Assembly (NCBI RefSeq): GCF_900184815.1
Contig: NZ_FXXQ01000009.1
Location: 62,001-126,000, forward strand
Reading direction: 5' to 3'
DNA: 64,000 nt
From: Boseongicola aestuarii
GTDB lineage: Bacteria > Pseudomonadota > Alphaproteobacteria > Rhodobacterales > Rhodobacteraceae
Part shown: in pieces, positions 35,022 through 45,331 of the stretch
How the letters are laid out: every line of letters starts with the position of its first letter
Numbering within the stretch: position 1 is the stretch's first letter
Program-made: the position numbers and the translations under genes
The notes under the pieces: model-generated
What the model was told of the DNA's origin: nothing
Databases searched by the model: none
The model's input: the letters and a program-made list of their open reading frames with translations, nothing else

Positions 35022-37046
35022 ATGCCAAACCCCCTTCTGGCCGAGTGGTCTACACCCTTCGCCTTGCCACCCTTCGATGTGATATCGGACGAAGATTTCG
35101 AGCCGGCTTTGATGGCCGCACTTAAAGAATCGCGCGCAAATATCGCGGCAATTGCTGAAAATCCGGATGAACCCAGCTTTGAAAACACCATTGAAGCGCT
35201 TGAACTGGCGGATGAGACGCTGGGCCGCGTGCTGTCTGTGTTTTATAATCTCGCGGGGACTGATGCGAACCCAAAACGTGAGGCGCTTCAGCGCAGTTTT
35301 TCGCCGCTAATTTCGGAGTACTCGTCCGAAATTACGCGCAATCGCGCACTTTTTCAGCGCGTCGAAGCCATCTGGGCAGCAAAGGACTCGCTGGAGTTGA
35401 CGGAAGAACGGCACCGCGTCCTGATGCTGACGCACCGCAGTTTCATTCGGGCAGGGGCACGGCTTGAGGGGGCGGAAAGCGATCGTCTGGCCGAAGTGAA
35501 ATCTCGACTTGCGACGCTTGGCACTGAGTTCACACAGAACATTGTTGCAGAAGAGCGCAGTTGGGTGATGGATCTTGCGGATAGTGACCTTATTGGACTG
35601 CCCGATTTTCTGGTAGATGCCGCAACGGCTGCAGGTTCTGAGAAAGACCGATCCGGTCCGGTTATCACATTGTCTCGATCGTTGATTGTGCCCTTCTTGC
35701 AGTTTTCCCCCCGACGCGAGTTGCGCGAAAGGGCTTGGCGCGCGTGGACGTCACGCTGCGCGAATGGCGGAGAGACCGACAATCGCGCGCGGGTGGCCGA
35801 GACGTTGAGGCTGCGCTCTGAACGTGCGCATCTGTTGGGGTATGCGGATTTCGCCTCGTTCAAGCTTGAGACGGAAATGGCGAAGGAACCAAAAGCTGCG
35901 CAGGACTTGTTGATGCAGGTCTGGGCCCCCGCGCGCGAGAGCGCTTTGCTCGATGCAAAGCTCCTCCGTGCAATGCTTCAAGCCGATGGAATTGACGACG
36001 ATTTGCAGCCATGGGATTGGCGATACTACAGCGAAAAGCGCCGTTCCGCAGAACACGATCTGGATGAAAGTGAACTGAAGCCATACCTTCAGCTTGACCG
36101 GATGATCGAGGCCGCCTTTGCGTGTGCGAACCGCCTCTTTGGGATTGAAGCACGTCCGCTTAAAGACGCTGCGCTCAATCATCCCGATTCGCGCGCGTGG
36201 GAAATTCTTCGAAATGGCGAGCATTTGGCGGTATTTATCGGCGACTATTTCGCCCGAAGCTCGAAACGGTCCGGCGCGTGGTGTTCGGCCCTTAGATCGC
36301 AACGGAAACTCGGTGGGCACGTCGCGCCTGTCGTCATTAATGTCTGCAATTTTGCAAAACCGCCCCAAGGACGTCCTGCGTTGCTCAGCTACGACGATGC
36401 GCGCACGCTGTTTCACGAATTCGGGCACGCCCTGCACCAGATGCTGAGCGACGTCACTTACGAAACGATCTCCGGCACCAGTGTTGCGCGCGATTTCGTC
36501 GAGCTGCCAAGTCAACTTTTTGAGCATTGGCTTGAAGTCCCTGAAGTCTTGTCAGAATTTGCAACTCACGCTGAAACGGGCGAGCCGATGCCTGGCGAGA
36601 TGCTTGAGCGACTTTTGGCTGCGGGAACCTATGACATGGGTTTTCAGACGGTCGAATACGTTGCATCTGCGCTTGTGGACCTCGATTTTCATCAAGGCGA
36701 GCCGGCAACTGATCCGATGCAGCGACAGGCAGAAGTCCTTGACCGTATAGGGATGCCGTCCGCTATTGCGATGCGTCACGCAACGCCGCATTTCGCGCAT
36801 GTGTTTGCCGGCGACGGCTACTCCAGCGGATATTATAGCTATATGTGGTCCGAGGTTATGGATGCCGATGCCTTCGACGCCTTCCGCGAAGCGGGCGACC
36901 CGTTTGACGCGGGCGTTGCTGCAAGATTGGAGGAATATGTCCTCTCCGCTGGTGGCTCCAGAGACGCAGCCGAGCTTTATGAAGCATTTCGCGGCAAGAT
37001 GCCGGGGCCGGAAGCTTTGTTGAAAGGGCGAGGGCTTGCGGCATGA
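35022..37046 (+). CDS. M3-family zinc metallopeptidase (oligopeptidase A / Dcp-like)
   Basis: The 674-aa cytosolic peptidase has the thimet-type zinc motif FHEFGHALHQML with HEFGH at residues 465-469, and the downstream glutamate region SGTSVARDFVELPSQLFEHW. The C-terminal FAGDGYSSGYYSYMWSEVMDADAF contains the substrate-binding tyrosines. The N-terminus (PLLAEWSTPFALPPFD) is typical of PrlC/Dcp proteins. It degrades short peptides. No signal peptide is seen, so cytoplasmic action is expected. GGAG precedes the ATG by 6 bp. The stop overlaps the next start as ATGA. Confidence 0.95.
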   Translation: MPNPLLAEWSTPFALPPFDVISDEDFEPALMAALKESRANIAAIAENPDEPSFENTIEALELADETLGRVLSVFYNLAGTDANPKREALQRSFSPLISEYSSEITRNRALFQRVEAIWAAKDSLELTEERHRVLMLTHRSFIRAGARLEGAESDRLAEVKSRLATLGTEFTQNIVAEERSWVMDLADSDLIGLPDFLVDAATAAGSEKDRSGPVITLSRSLIVPFLQFSPRRELRERAWRAWTSRCANGGETDNRARVAETLRLRSERAHLLGYADFASFKLETEMAKEPKAAQDLLMQVWAPARESALLDAKLLRAMLQADGIDDDLQPWDWRYYSEKRRSAEHDLDESELKPYLQLDRMIEAAFACANRLFGIEARPLKDAALNHPDSRAWEILRNGEHLAVFIGDYFARSSKRSGAWCSALRSQRKLGGHVAPVVINVCNFAKPPQGRPALLSYDDARTLFHEFGHALHQMLSDVTYETISGTSVARDFVELPSQLFEHWLEVPEVLSEFATHAETGEPMPGEMLERLLAAGTYDMGFQTVEYVASALVDLDFHQGEPATDPMQRQAEVLDRIGMPSAIAMRHATPHFAHVFAGDGYSSGYYSYMWSEVMDADAFDAFREAGDPFDAGVAARLEEYVLSAGGSRDAAELYEAFRGKMPGPEALLKGRGLAA

Positions 37047-37885
37047 TCATGTCGCCCACGACAGAGTCAAAGCTGATTACCGCAGTCCGACAGATCGCCG
37101 CCGAAGAAATCTTGCCGCGTTTCAGATCCCTCAACGAAGGGGACATTGCAACGAAGTCACGGATGGACGATCTGGTTACGGTCGCGGACCGGGAAGCCGA
37201 GCGTCGCCTGGCCGAGGTTGCGGCCACGCTCCTGCCGGATGTGGTCGTGGTTGGAGAAGAAGCTGTTTCTGCAGACGCCAAAGTGCGGGACGCAATCGAC
37301 CACAGCACCTGCCTGATTATTGACCCCGTGGATGGGACTTGGAATTTTGCGAATGGACTGGCGACCTTCGCGGTTATTCTCTCGATTTCCCACAATGGTG
37401 AAACCGTTTGGGGCATGATCTACGATCCGCTCGGTGATGACTGGGCGATTGCAACGCGCGGGCAGGGCGCGCGTCTTGCAAAGGCCGACGGGACGGAAAC
37501 ACGCCTGCAATATTCACAAGCCGGCGCGCCAAAAGCTGCCATGGCGACGGGCTATGTGCATAGCTATCTCTTTCATGGCGATGAACGGCAGAGACTGTTT
37601 TCGCGACTTGCTGATTTCCACAAGACCGACGCCCTTCGATGCTCGGCGCACGAGTACCGGCTTTTGTCGCGCGGCATCGTCGATTTCTGCGTTTCGCCCG
37701 TGTTGAACCCCTGGGACCACGCGGCGGGTTGCCTGATTGTCGAAGAAGCAGGCGGGATCGCGCGCCTGCTGACCGGTGAACCGTATCGCCCAACTCAACG
37801 AGAGGGCCGTCTGATTGTGGCAACATCCGAAGACTGTTGGCAAATGGTGCGTGACACGATCACTGCACCCGACGGGACGATTTAG
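37043..37885 (+). CDS. Inositol-monophosphatase-family phosphatase
   Basis: The 280-aa protein carries the metal-site motifs GEEAVS, IDPVDGTWNFANG and NPWDHAAGCLIVEEAGG of the FIG superfamily. Possible substrates are inositol phosphates or 3'-phosphoadenosine 5'-phosphate (CysQ type). The convergent neighbour makes PAPS, so a CysQ-like role is tempting, but the sequence alone does not decide. It is coupled to the M3 peptidase by ATGA and interlocks stop codons with the sulfate-activation gene over TTAG. Confidence 0.88.
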   Translation: MIMSPTTESKLITAVRQIAAEEILPRFRSLNEGDIATKSRMDDLVTVADREAERRLAEVAATLLPDVVVVGEEAVSADAKVRDAIDHSTCLIIDPVDGTWNFANGLATFAVILSISHNGETVWGMIYDPLGDDWAIATRGQGARLAKADGTETRLQYSQAGAPKAAMATGYVHSYLFHGDERQRLFSRLADFHKTDALRCSAHEYRLLSRGIVDFCVSPVLNPWDHAAGCLIVEEAGGIARLLTGEPYRPTQREGRLIVATSEDCWQMVRDTITAPDGTI

Positions 37886-39588
37886 CCGGCCACCAAGCCC
37901 ATCTGTTCAAGCTTCAAGAGAACCTGATGGGCGCAGTGGTCGACCTCAGAGTTCTCGGTATCCAGGCGAAGTTCGGGGTTCACTGGCTCGTCATAGGGGT
38001 CTGAAATGCCGGTGAATTCCTTAATTTTTCCTTCGCGGGCCAGTTTATAGAGCCCCTTGCGGTCGCGCCGTTCGCATTCCTCAAGGCGTGTCGAGATATG
38101 CACCTCAACAAAGGCCCCGAAGGTTTCGACGTCTTCGCGCACCGCGCGGCGCGTTGTTTCATAGGGCGCAATCGGAGCGCAAATTGCGATACCGCCGTTC
38201 TTGGTGATTTCACTGGCGACATAGCCAATGCGGCGGATGTTGAGGTCGCGATGCTCCTTGGAAAAGCCAAGCTCGGACGACAGGTTCTTACGCACAATAT
38301 CGCCGTCCAACAGCGTCACAGGGCGCCCACCCATTTCCATCAGCTTGACCATAAGCGCGTTCGCCACGGTTGATTTTCCCGAACCGGACAGCCCGGTGAA
38401 AAAGACGGTAAAGCCCTGCTGCGCGCGGGGTGGATAGCGGCGGCGCAGTTGTTCGACTACCTCCGGGAACGAGAACCACTCTGGAATCTCAAGACCTTCG
38501 CGCAGGCGACGGCGCAATTCGGTCCCCGATATGTTTAGAACGGTTGAGCCATCGGCCACCTCGTCGGCAGCTTCGTATTGTGCACGTTCCTGAACATAGA
38601 CCATGTGCTTGAAGTCGACCATTTCGATGCCGATTTCGCTCTCATGGGTTCGGAAAAGGTCTTGCGCGTCGTAGGGCCCATAGAAATCGGCGCCGGCCGA
38701 GTTCTTTCCGGGGCCTGCGTGGTCGCGCCCGATGATCATGTGGGTGCAACCATGATTGCGACGGATCAGCCCATGCCACACCGCTTCACGCGGCCCGGCC
38801 ATTCGCATGGCCAGGTTCAGAAGGCTCATCGTCGTTGTGGCCGCCGGGTATTTGTCTAGCACAGCCTCATAGCACCGCACACGAGTGAAATGATCCACAT
38901 CACCGGGCTTTGTCAGGCCGACGACCGGATGGATAAGAAGGTTTGCCTGTGCTTCCTTTGCGGCGCGGAACGTCAGTTCTTGATGCGCGCGATGCAGGGG
39001 GTTGCGGGTCTGAAAAGCAACAATGCGGCGCCACCCGAGTTTGCGGAAGTACGCGCGCAATTCGTTCGGGGTGTCGCGTCGCATTTTGAAGTCATAGTGA
39101 ACAGGCTGTTGAATACCCGTGATCGCGCCGCCCAAATAGACTGGCCCCGCAGTGTTATGCAGATAATTCACAGCCGGATGTGCGCTGTCGTCGGCGCCGA
39201 AAACCTGCGCGGCCTCGCGAGATTTATCTGGCGTCCAACGATCACTTACCGACAAAATAGCAAGAATGACGCCTTCCTGATCGCGCAGGGCGATGTCTTG
39301 TCCGACGTCTAGACTGTCCGCAAAGGACTGGCTGACATCCAGTGTAATCGGCATGGGCCATAGCGTGCCATCGGCAAGCCGCATGTTGTCGACGACACTG
39401 TTGTAATCGTCCTCGCTCAGGAAACCCTTCAGCGGGTTGAAACCGCCATTCATTAGCAGTTCAAGATCGCAAATCTGGCGGGGGGATAAGTCCCACGAAG
39501 GCATGTCGCCTGCGTCAGCCTTCAGCTTTTGCGCGCTTTCGTAAGAAACATAGAGTTCGGGTACGGGGACATGGTTTGGGATTTGCAT
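37882..39588 (-). CDS. Bifunctional sulfate adenylyltransferase / adenylylsulfate kinase
   Basis: The 568-aa protein makes APS from sulfate and ATP and then phosphorylates it to PAPS. The N-terminal ATP sulfurylase (to about residue 385) is the homo-oligomeric type with AFQTRNPLHRAHQEL and IIGRDHAGPGKNSAG. The C-terminal APS kinase has the P-loop FTGLSGSGKSTVANAL, LDGDIVRKNLSSELGFS and APYETTRRAVRE. This Sat-CysC fusion is used by roseobacters in place of CysDN. An AT-rich upstream region (39589-39755) probably holds its promoter; no gene is there. Confidence 0.96.
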   Translation of the reverse strand: MQIPNHVPVPELYVSYESAQKLKADAGDMPSWDLSPRQICDLELLMNGGFNPLKGFLSEDDYNSVVDNMRLADGTLWPMPITLDVSQSFADSLDVGQDIALRDQEGVILAILSVSDRWTPDKSREAAQVFGADDSAHPAVNYLHNTAGPVYLGGAITGIQQPVHYDFKMRRDTPNELRAYFRKLGWRRIVAFQTRNPLHRAHQELTFRAAKEAQANLLIHPVVGLTKPGDVDHFTRVRCYEAVLDKYPAATTTMSLLNLAMRMAGPREAVWHGLIRRNHGCTHMIIGRDHAGPGKNSAGADFYGPYDAQDLFRTHESEIGIEMVDFKHMVYVQERAQYEAADEVADGSTVLNISGTELRRRLREGLEIPEWFSFPEVVEQLRRRYPPRAQQGFTVFFTGLSGSGKSTVANALMVKLMEMGGRPVTLLDGDIVRKNLSSELGFSKEHRDLNIRRIGYVASEITKNGGIAICAPIAPYETTRRAVREDVETFGAFVEVHISTRLEECERRDRKGLYKLAREGKIKEFTGISDPYDEPVNPELRLDTENSEVDHCAHQVLLKLEQMGLVAG

Positions 39589-39755
39589 GTTTTCGCTTTG
39601 CCAAAGAACCGACTGGGCGCACCTAGCGCTTTGAGTTCGTCGAATTCAAGTTAAGTCAGCAATTAATTTCAAATCGGTTTTGATTTCATTAATCTTCGAA
39701 AATTTATCAGCGGAATGACAAGCCGAGGGTCCAAGACGCCTGCTTTTGACCCAAG

Positions 39756-40835
<1,080 letters not shown>

Positions 40836-40915
40836 TTAAAAAAATTACTCACTTTTGAAATATTATTGCGTACAGGGCGTGTATGCGCCTAAATAATGGA
40901 AAATCAGGAGGGGCT

Positions 40916-41416
40916 ATGCCCGGCGTCAAACTCGATCCAATTGATCGCAAGATCTTAGCCGAGCTTCAGGCCGATGGCCGTATGACCAATGTCGAGTTGG
41001 CGTCGCGTGTCGGGATTTCCGCTCCGCCGTGTCTGCGACGTGTGCGCACGCTTGAAGAGCAGGGCTTTATCAAGGGCTATCACGCGGCGGTCGATGCGCG
41101 CTCGCTTGGGTTTGAAGTGCAGGTTTTCGCCATGGTCGGTCTTCAAAGCCAGGCCGAGGCGGACTTGGTCGCCTTCGAGAATTTATGCAAGGGATGGTCC
41201 CTGGTGCGTGAGTGCCACATGCTGAATGGAGAGGTGGATTTCGTCCTGAAGTGTGTCGCGCCGGACCTGTCGACATTTCAGAGATTCCTGACGGAATCCC
41301 TCACATCGGCACCGAATGTCGCAAGCGTGAAGACATCTCTGGTGATCCGCGATGCGAAAGACGCACCGGGCGTGCCGTTTGATATTCTGGAAGAGCGACT
41401 GGCCCAGAAGGCCTAG
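40916..41416 (+). CDS. Lrp/AsnC-family transcriptional regulator, divergent from trxB
   Basis: The 166-aa protein has the winged HTH LDPIDRKILAELQADGRMTNVELASRVGIS (about 6-35), APPCLRRVRTLEEQG and an RAM domain (EVQVFAMVGLQSQAEADLVAFE, VRECHMLNGEVDFVLKCV). CAGGAGGGG precedes ATG 40916, better than the upstream ATG 40883. Because it is transcribed away from trxB with a 176-bp AT-rich gap, control of trxB or of itself is plausible. The stop interlocks with the Hint gene over CTAG. Confidence 0.93.
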   Translation: MPGVKLDPIDRKILAELQADGRMTNVELASRVGISAPPCLRRVRTLEEQGFIKGYHAAVDARSLGFEVQVFAMVGLQSQAEADLVAFENLCKGWSLVRECHMLNGEVDFVLKCVAPDLSTFQRFLTESLTSAPNVASVKTSLVIRDAKDAPGVPFDILEERLAQKA

Positions 41417-42216
41417 CCGATAGCCGCCAGTTCCGCAGCCGATATTCTGGGTGCCGTCAGGCGTCCGAAATCGCGAATATTGCGGATATACGGAAAGAAC
41501 ATCAGAAAATGCTGCATCATTTCGTCTGATAGCGACAGAGCCGCGTCCGGCCCCGGGTGATAGGTTTCAACCTCCATGCCGGCGGCGAAGATCGTTTCGT
41601 GTTTCTCGCAAGCCAAATGGTAAACGCGTGTCGCAGCAACCGGGTTCACTTCAATGACGGACATCCCGTCGGCAGCGGCAGAGAGCGGCACGAGAGCGGT
41701 ATCTGCACCAAGTGCTGCCCGCACTTTCGGATCGCGGTTGAAGCGGCGAGCGTGGGGGCCAAACGTCTGATCTTGGGATGGACGCCCAAGACCGAAGGCA
41801 TCTGGCATCACCCGATAAAGGCGATCAGGCAATTCGGACATGGACGGCGCACCGGGAACAAGCGTAATCGCGCCTTTCCATAACAGCTGTGCAGTGTGGC
41901 CGCCGGCGCATTCAAGCATCGTACCCGGAGCAAGATCTTCTACGGCGACAGGGCCTTGAGTGGTCTGAACCAGAATGCCGTGTGCAAATGCACCAAAGGC
42001 CTGCTCGAAGACCGGTAGCGCGGGCGCGACGCGCACCGCGGACTGGATGCCGTTTTCCGCCAGCCACTCAACCTCGAAGCGCCGCGTGAGCTTGGTCGAC
42101 AAGGACTGCGAACGTGGTCGGGTGATCCGACGGGCTGTCCAGCGCGCTTCCGAGTGGACGCGGCGTGTAGGGGTCTCTCCGGGAAATGGCGGCAGCGTCG
42201 GCGGTGTATAGCTCAT
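41413..42216 (-). CDS. Hint-domain protein with a degenerate first position
   Basis: The 267-aa protein has a basic N-terminal region (about 1-60) and a Hint (Hedgehog/intein) domain from about residue 74: GILVQTTQGPVAVEDLAPGTMLECAG, then LWKG, LVPLSAAADGMSVIEVNPVAATRVYHLACEKHETIFAAGMEVETY (about 175-220). In self-processing Hint domains the fold opens with a cysteine (CFTxGT); here the aligned position is Ala76 (AFAHG). Autocleavage is therefore not expected. Such proteins are numerous in roseobacters and often sit in surface or RTX-like proteins, but this one has no signal peptide or repeats. Confidence 0.8.
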   Translation of the reverse strand: MSYTPPTLPPFPGETPTRRVHSEARWTARRITRPRSQSLSTKLTRRFEVEWLAENGIQSAVRVAPALPVFEQAFGAFAHGILVQTTQGPVAVEDLAPGTMLECAGGHTAQLLWKGAITLVPGAPSMSELPDRLYRVMPDAFGLGRPSQDQTFGPHARRFNRDPKVRAALGADTALVPLSAAADGMSVIEVNPVAATRVYHLACEKHETIFAAGMEVETYHPGPDAALSLSDEMMQHFLMFFPYIRNIRDFGRLTAPRISAAELAAIG

Positions 42217-42292
42217 GTTTCAACCTTTTGGCAGCGGTCTTGTTATTTGTGGGTCGTGCGAGGCCCGCGCCACATTTTGGGCGCAAACCGGG

Positions 42293-42424
42293 TCAGGAGT
42301 GTTTGGATGGTATTGGCCGAGGGTTGGGTTTGGCAGTGATCTTCTGGTCGCGCGATGAAACCGAAACGGCACATTGCTCGGCAGTTGCGATCACGCTTTT
42401 CATCCAACGTGGTTTGGTTTTCAT
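42293..42424 (-). CDS. 43-aa basic peptide, possible conserved roseobacter small protein
   Basis: In the 320-bp gap between the Hint gene and pgeF, an ATG at 42424 preceded by CGGAGACGGAAC opens a 43-codon frame beginning MKTKPRWMKSVIATAEQCAV and ending PIPSKHS. The N-terminal RWMKSVI pattern resembles small basic proteins I recall from other Rhodobacteraceae; this is memory, not a search. It is Lys/Arg/Ser-rich with no membrane segment. It would form a monocistronic unit on the - strand. The rest of the gap shows nothing else recognisable. Confidence 0.45.
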   Translation of the reverse strand: MKTKPRWMKSVIATAEQCAVSVSSRDQKITAKPNPRPIPSKHS

Positions 42425-42536
42425 TGTTCCGTCTCCGTCTTATGTCAGCGATGCGCAGACGCCGCTGATTTGAAAACAGTGTCAGCCTGCAATGGGGCAA
42501 TCGCGTGGCAGATTCAGGGTAGTTTGGGACCGATTG

Positions 42537-43295
42537 TTAAAGTCTGATCGCCGAGATCAGCCGACCGTAGTCTGCTTCTTGTGAGTGAACGCTGCGACGA
42601 TAGGAATAAAAGCGGTCGGGATCGGCATACGTGCAATGCCGAATCCATTCGACGTCACGCAAGCCTGCCTTGCGCATTCGGTGCAGCCCATAGGCGGGCA
42701 GGTCAAAGTGCATCCGATTACCATCTCCGCCCGCAAAGAAGCGGCTGTTTTCGGGGGCTTCATCTAGGAACGTTTCAAAGAACTCCGGGCCGACTTCGTA
42801 TGCGGCCTGAGAGATAGACGGCCCGATCGCTGCGCGGATATTCTCAGTTCTTGCGCCGAGTGCCACCATGGCTTCTATAGTGGCTTCCAAGACGCCGTTC
42901 AGTGCGCCTTTCCAGCCAGCATGAGCCCCCCCGATGACGCCCGCATTGGTGTCTGCGAACAGGACAGGCTGGCAGTCCGCGGTCAGAACCGACAGGCACA
43001 GTCCCGGTGTCGCCGTGACCATGGCGTCCGCCTGTATGCCTCTTGTGTCAGATGCATTGGTGATCGTCGCGACAATTACCGAGTGTATCTGATGGACCGT
43101 TGCTAATTGGTCGGGTTCGACACCCATCGCTGCGGCCACGCGCGCTCGATTGATCCTCACGATCTCGGTCTGGTCGGATGAGCCCTGTCCACAGTTCAAG
43201 CCTGAGAATACTCCGGAGGATGCGCCGCCACGGCGGGTAAAAAACCCGTGCTGTACTGGAGCGATCATATCCGATGTCAGTATTTCCAGCGTCAC
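42537..43295 (-). CDS. pgeF: Peptidoglycan editing factor / laccase-domain protein (YfiH family)
   Basis: The 252-aa protein has the YfiH signature HGFFTRRGGASSGVFSGLNCG, VHQIHS, LTADCQPVLFAD and IGGAHAGWKGALNGV, with the Cys and His residues of the zinc/copper site. Members remove misincorporated L-Ser from the UDP-MurNAc tripeptide (PgeF) and also act on purine nucleosides. The start is GTG, overlapping the midA stop as GTGA. It is the last gene of the lgt-midA-pgeF operon, a conserved alphaproteobacterial order. Confidence 0.93.
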   Translation of the reverse strand: MTLEILTSDMIAPVQHGFFTRRGGASSGVFSGLNCGQGSSDQTEIVRINRARVAAAMGVEPDQLATVHQIHSVIVATITNASDTRGIQADAMVTATPGLCLSVLTADCQPVLFADTNAGVIGGAHAGWKGALNGVLEATIEAMVALGARTENIRAAIGPSISQAAYEVGPEFFETFLDEAPENSRFFAGGDGNRMHFDLPAYGLHRMRKAGLRDVEWIRHCTYADPDRFYSYRRSVHSQEADYGRLISAIRL

Positions 43296-44353
43296 GTGGT
43301 CATTCCCGGTGGGAGGGGGGCATCAATCGGCGACAAGGTCATCACTTTGAACAGGGTTCCCATTTCGTCGGGGTGCGTCAAGCGCCGATGTGCGGCAATG
43401 TGCTGATCGAGGGCCGCACCTGCGAGGTTCCGCGCAAGAGCGCGGGCGCGGTCGGCGATGCCAAGTCTTTCAAGGAAGACACCTTGTGGGCAAAGACGTG
43501 ACTTTTTGGTTCCCGTTGCGGCAGTCGACAGGGCCTCGAAGTCCACGTGGGTTGTCAGGTCCGCTAAACCGGGACGTTCAAGAATCGGTTCCCTATTGTG
43601 CGCGCGGACCGCCTGGAGCGTGTCACCCAAGGACCGCCAGTCGCCGTAGTCGATGACATAGGCAACGCCCCCATGTTGCGCGATCCGCGAGTCGATATCG
43701 CGGACTATGGCAGCGGCTGACGGGCAGACCTCGATGAGGTCACCGTCTGTAGTATCGCTCAGGCGCGGCTTCAAAACGGGCGGGTGTGAAAGATCGGCAA
43801 GCCCAAAAGCCAGTGCTCCATCGACAAGGCCGATTACGCGCTCTCTCCAGCCATTTCCGCTGCGGACGTATTGGCGCACCGGCAGCGCATCAAAGAACTC
43901 GTTTGCGACCAGCAGGATCGGCGTGTCCGGAAGCGTCGCTACCGTATCGTGATGGTGAATCCTGGTGGTAATCGTCTGTTCTTGAATAGCGCGAAGTGCT
44001 GGTGAGGCTTCGACCAGATGGACATCGATAGCATCGAGAAATCCCGGCACGCCCTTTGTCGCACGCAAGATATCGGACATCAGCGTGCCCCGTCCGGGAC
44101 CAAGTTCGACAAGAGCGCAAGGGTTTGGCGCACCTTGATCGAGCCATGTCTGTGCCAGTGCAAGGCCGATCAACTCTCCGAACATCTGGCTGATTTCGGG
44201 CGCGGTGATAAAATCACCTTGGGCGCCGAAGGGCTCGCGGGTCGTGTAATATCCGAAGTTCGGATCAAGCAAGCACTGGCGCATGTAATCAGCCACGGTC
44301 AAAGGCCCGTTCTGCCGGATCAACTGAGCAAGACGGTCGGCCAGCAGGGTCAT
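43292..44353 (-). CDS. SAM-dependent methyltransferase, NDUFAF7/MidA family
   Basis: The 353-aa protein shows the family motifs LTVADYMRQCLLDPNFGYYTTREPFG, GDFITAPEISQMFGELIG, LVELGPGRGTLMSDIL (SAM binding) and LLVANEFFDALPVRQYV. The mitochondrial relative NDUFAF7 dimethylates an arginine of complex I subunit NDUFS2, so a role in NADH dehydrogenase assembly is inferred here. It is coupled at both ends: its ATG overlaps the lgt stop and its TGA overlaps the pgeF GTG. Confidence 0.9.
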   Translation of the reverse strand: MTLLADRLAQLIRQNGPLTVADYMRQCLLDPNFGYYTTREPFGAQGDFITAPEISQMFGELIGLALAQTWLDQGAPNPCALVELGPGRGTLMSDILRATKGVPGFLDAIDVHLVEASPALRAIQEQTITTRIHHHDTVATLPDTPILLVANEFFDALPVRQYVRSGNGWRERVIGLVDGALAFGLADLSHPPVLKPRLSDTTDGDLIEVCPSAAAIVRDIDSRIAQHGGVAYVIDYGDWRSLGDTLQAVRAHNREPILERPGLADLTTHVDFEALSTAATGTKKSRLCPQGVFLERLGIADRARALARNLAGAALDQHIAAHRRLTHPDEMGTLFKVMTLSPIDAPLPPGMTT

Positions 44354-45234
44354 GCGCGGCGGCGGGCAAGTACAATGAAGACCAGACCCACGAGGATCAT
44401 CGGCGTCGACAAAAGTTGACCCATAGACAGTCCGAAATCGCCAACAAACAGCACGCGGCCCAAAGGGTTCTCCGGCGTGATATATTGTTCATCGGCGACG
44501 CGAAAAAACTCCACGAAAAAGCGCGCGGCACCATAGCCTGCGAGGAAAAGCCCACAGATTGCGCCGGGTGTTTTTAGCCATCCGCGTGCGAATGCAAGAT
44601 AGATCAGGACAACTCCAAGCACGAGGCCTTCCAATCCGGCTTCATAAAGTTGCGATGGGTGCCGGGCGCAAGCGCCCTCAACGCCGGGGCAGTCCTGAGC
44701 GCGCGCTCCGGGGAAAATCACCGCCCATGGCGCGTCTGTCGGGCGGCCCCAAAGCTCGGCGTTGATGAAGTTAGCGACACGTCCGAATAGAATGCCAGGC
44801 GGGGCGCAAAGTGCGGCGAGGTCGGCCAGTTTGGGAATCGGAATGCTGTGTCTTCGCGCGAAGATCAGGCCCGCGAAAAGAACGCCGAGGAAGCCGCCAT
44901 GAAAGGCCATTCCACCTGTCCAGACGCGCAAGATATCCCCAGGATTCTCAATGAAATAGACAGGTTCGTAGAACAGCACGTAGCCAAGCCGACCTCCGAG
45001 AATGATGCCGATGATGAGCCACGTCGTGAAATCTTCCAGCCGCTCTTTGGTCATGGCGGGTGTTTCGTTTTGCCAGATCGTAGGTCTGGCCAAAGCACGG
45101 CCTGCCATCCAAACCCCGAGGATGATCCCCGCGATATAGGCCAGTGCATACCAGCGAATAGGCAAGGTGATCGGGCCCAGAGGGATTTCGATCAGCGTTG
45201 GTGACAGGTCTGGAAACGGGATCGCGAGCAACAT
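44350..45234 (-). CDS. lgt: Phosphatidylglycerol--prolipoprotein diacylglyceryl transferase
   Basis: Lgt attaches diacylglycerol to the lipobox cysteine of prolipoproteins in the inner membrane, the first lipoprotein maturation step. The 294-aa polytopic protein has IRWYALAYIAGIILG, GGRLGYVLFYEP, GGMAFHGGFLGV, the Lgt signature GRVANFINAELWGRPTD and RHPSQLYEAGLEG, with the conserved His, Arg and Asn residues. ATG 45234 is chosen; frame upstream to 45387 is non-conserved. It supplies processing for the lipoproteins encoded elsewhere in the window. Confidence 0.96.
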   Translation of the reverse strand: MLLAIPFPDLSPTLIEIPLGPITLPIRWYALAYIAGIILGVWMAGRALARPTIWQNETPAMTKERLEDFTTWLIIGIILGGRLGYVLFYEPVYFIENPGDILRVWTGGMAFHGGFLGVLFAGLIFARRHSIPIPKLADLAALCAPPGILFGRVANFINAELWGRPTDAPWAVIFPGARAQDCPGVEGACARHPSQLYEAGLEGLVLGVVLIYLAFARGWLKTPGAICGLFLAGYGAARFFVEFFRVADEQYITPENPLGRVLFVGDFGLSMGQLLSTPMILVGLVFIVLARRRA

Positions 45235-45331
45235 GATTTTTACGAAGTGGCAGCGGACGGCGGGGACGTCAACCTTGCGATTGCGCAGGTGTTGCCCATA
45301 TAGAGACACATAGTCATTTCCCGGAGGCACC

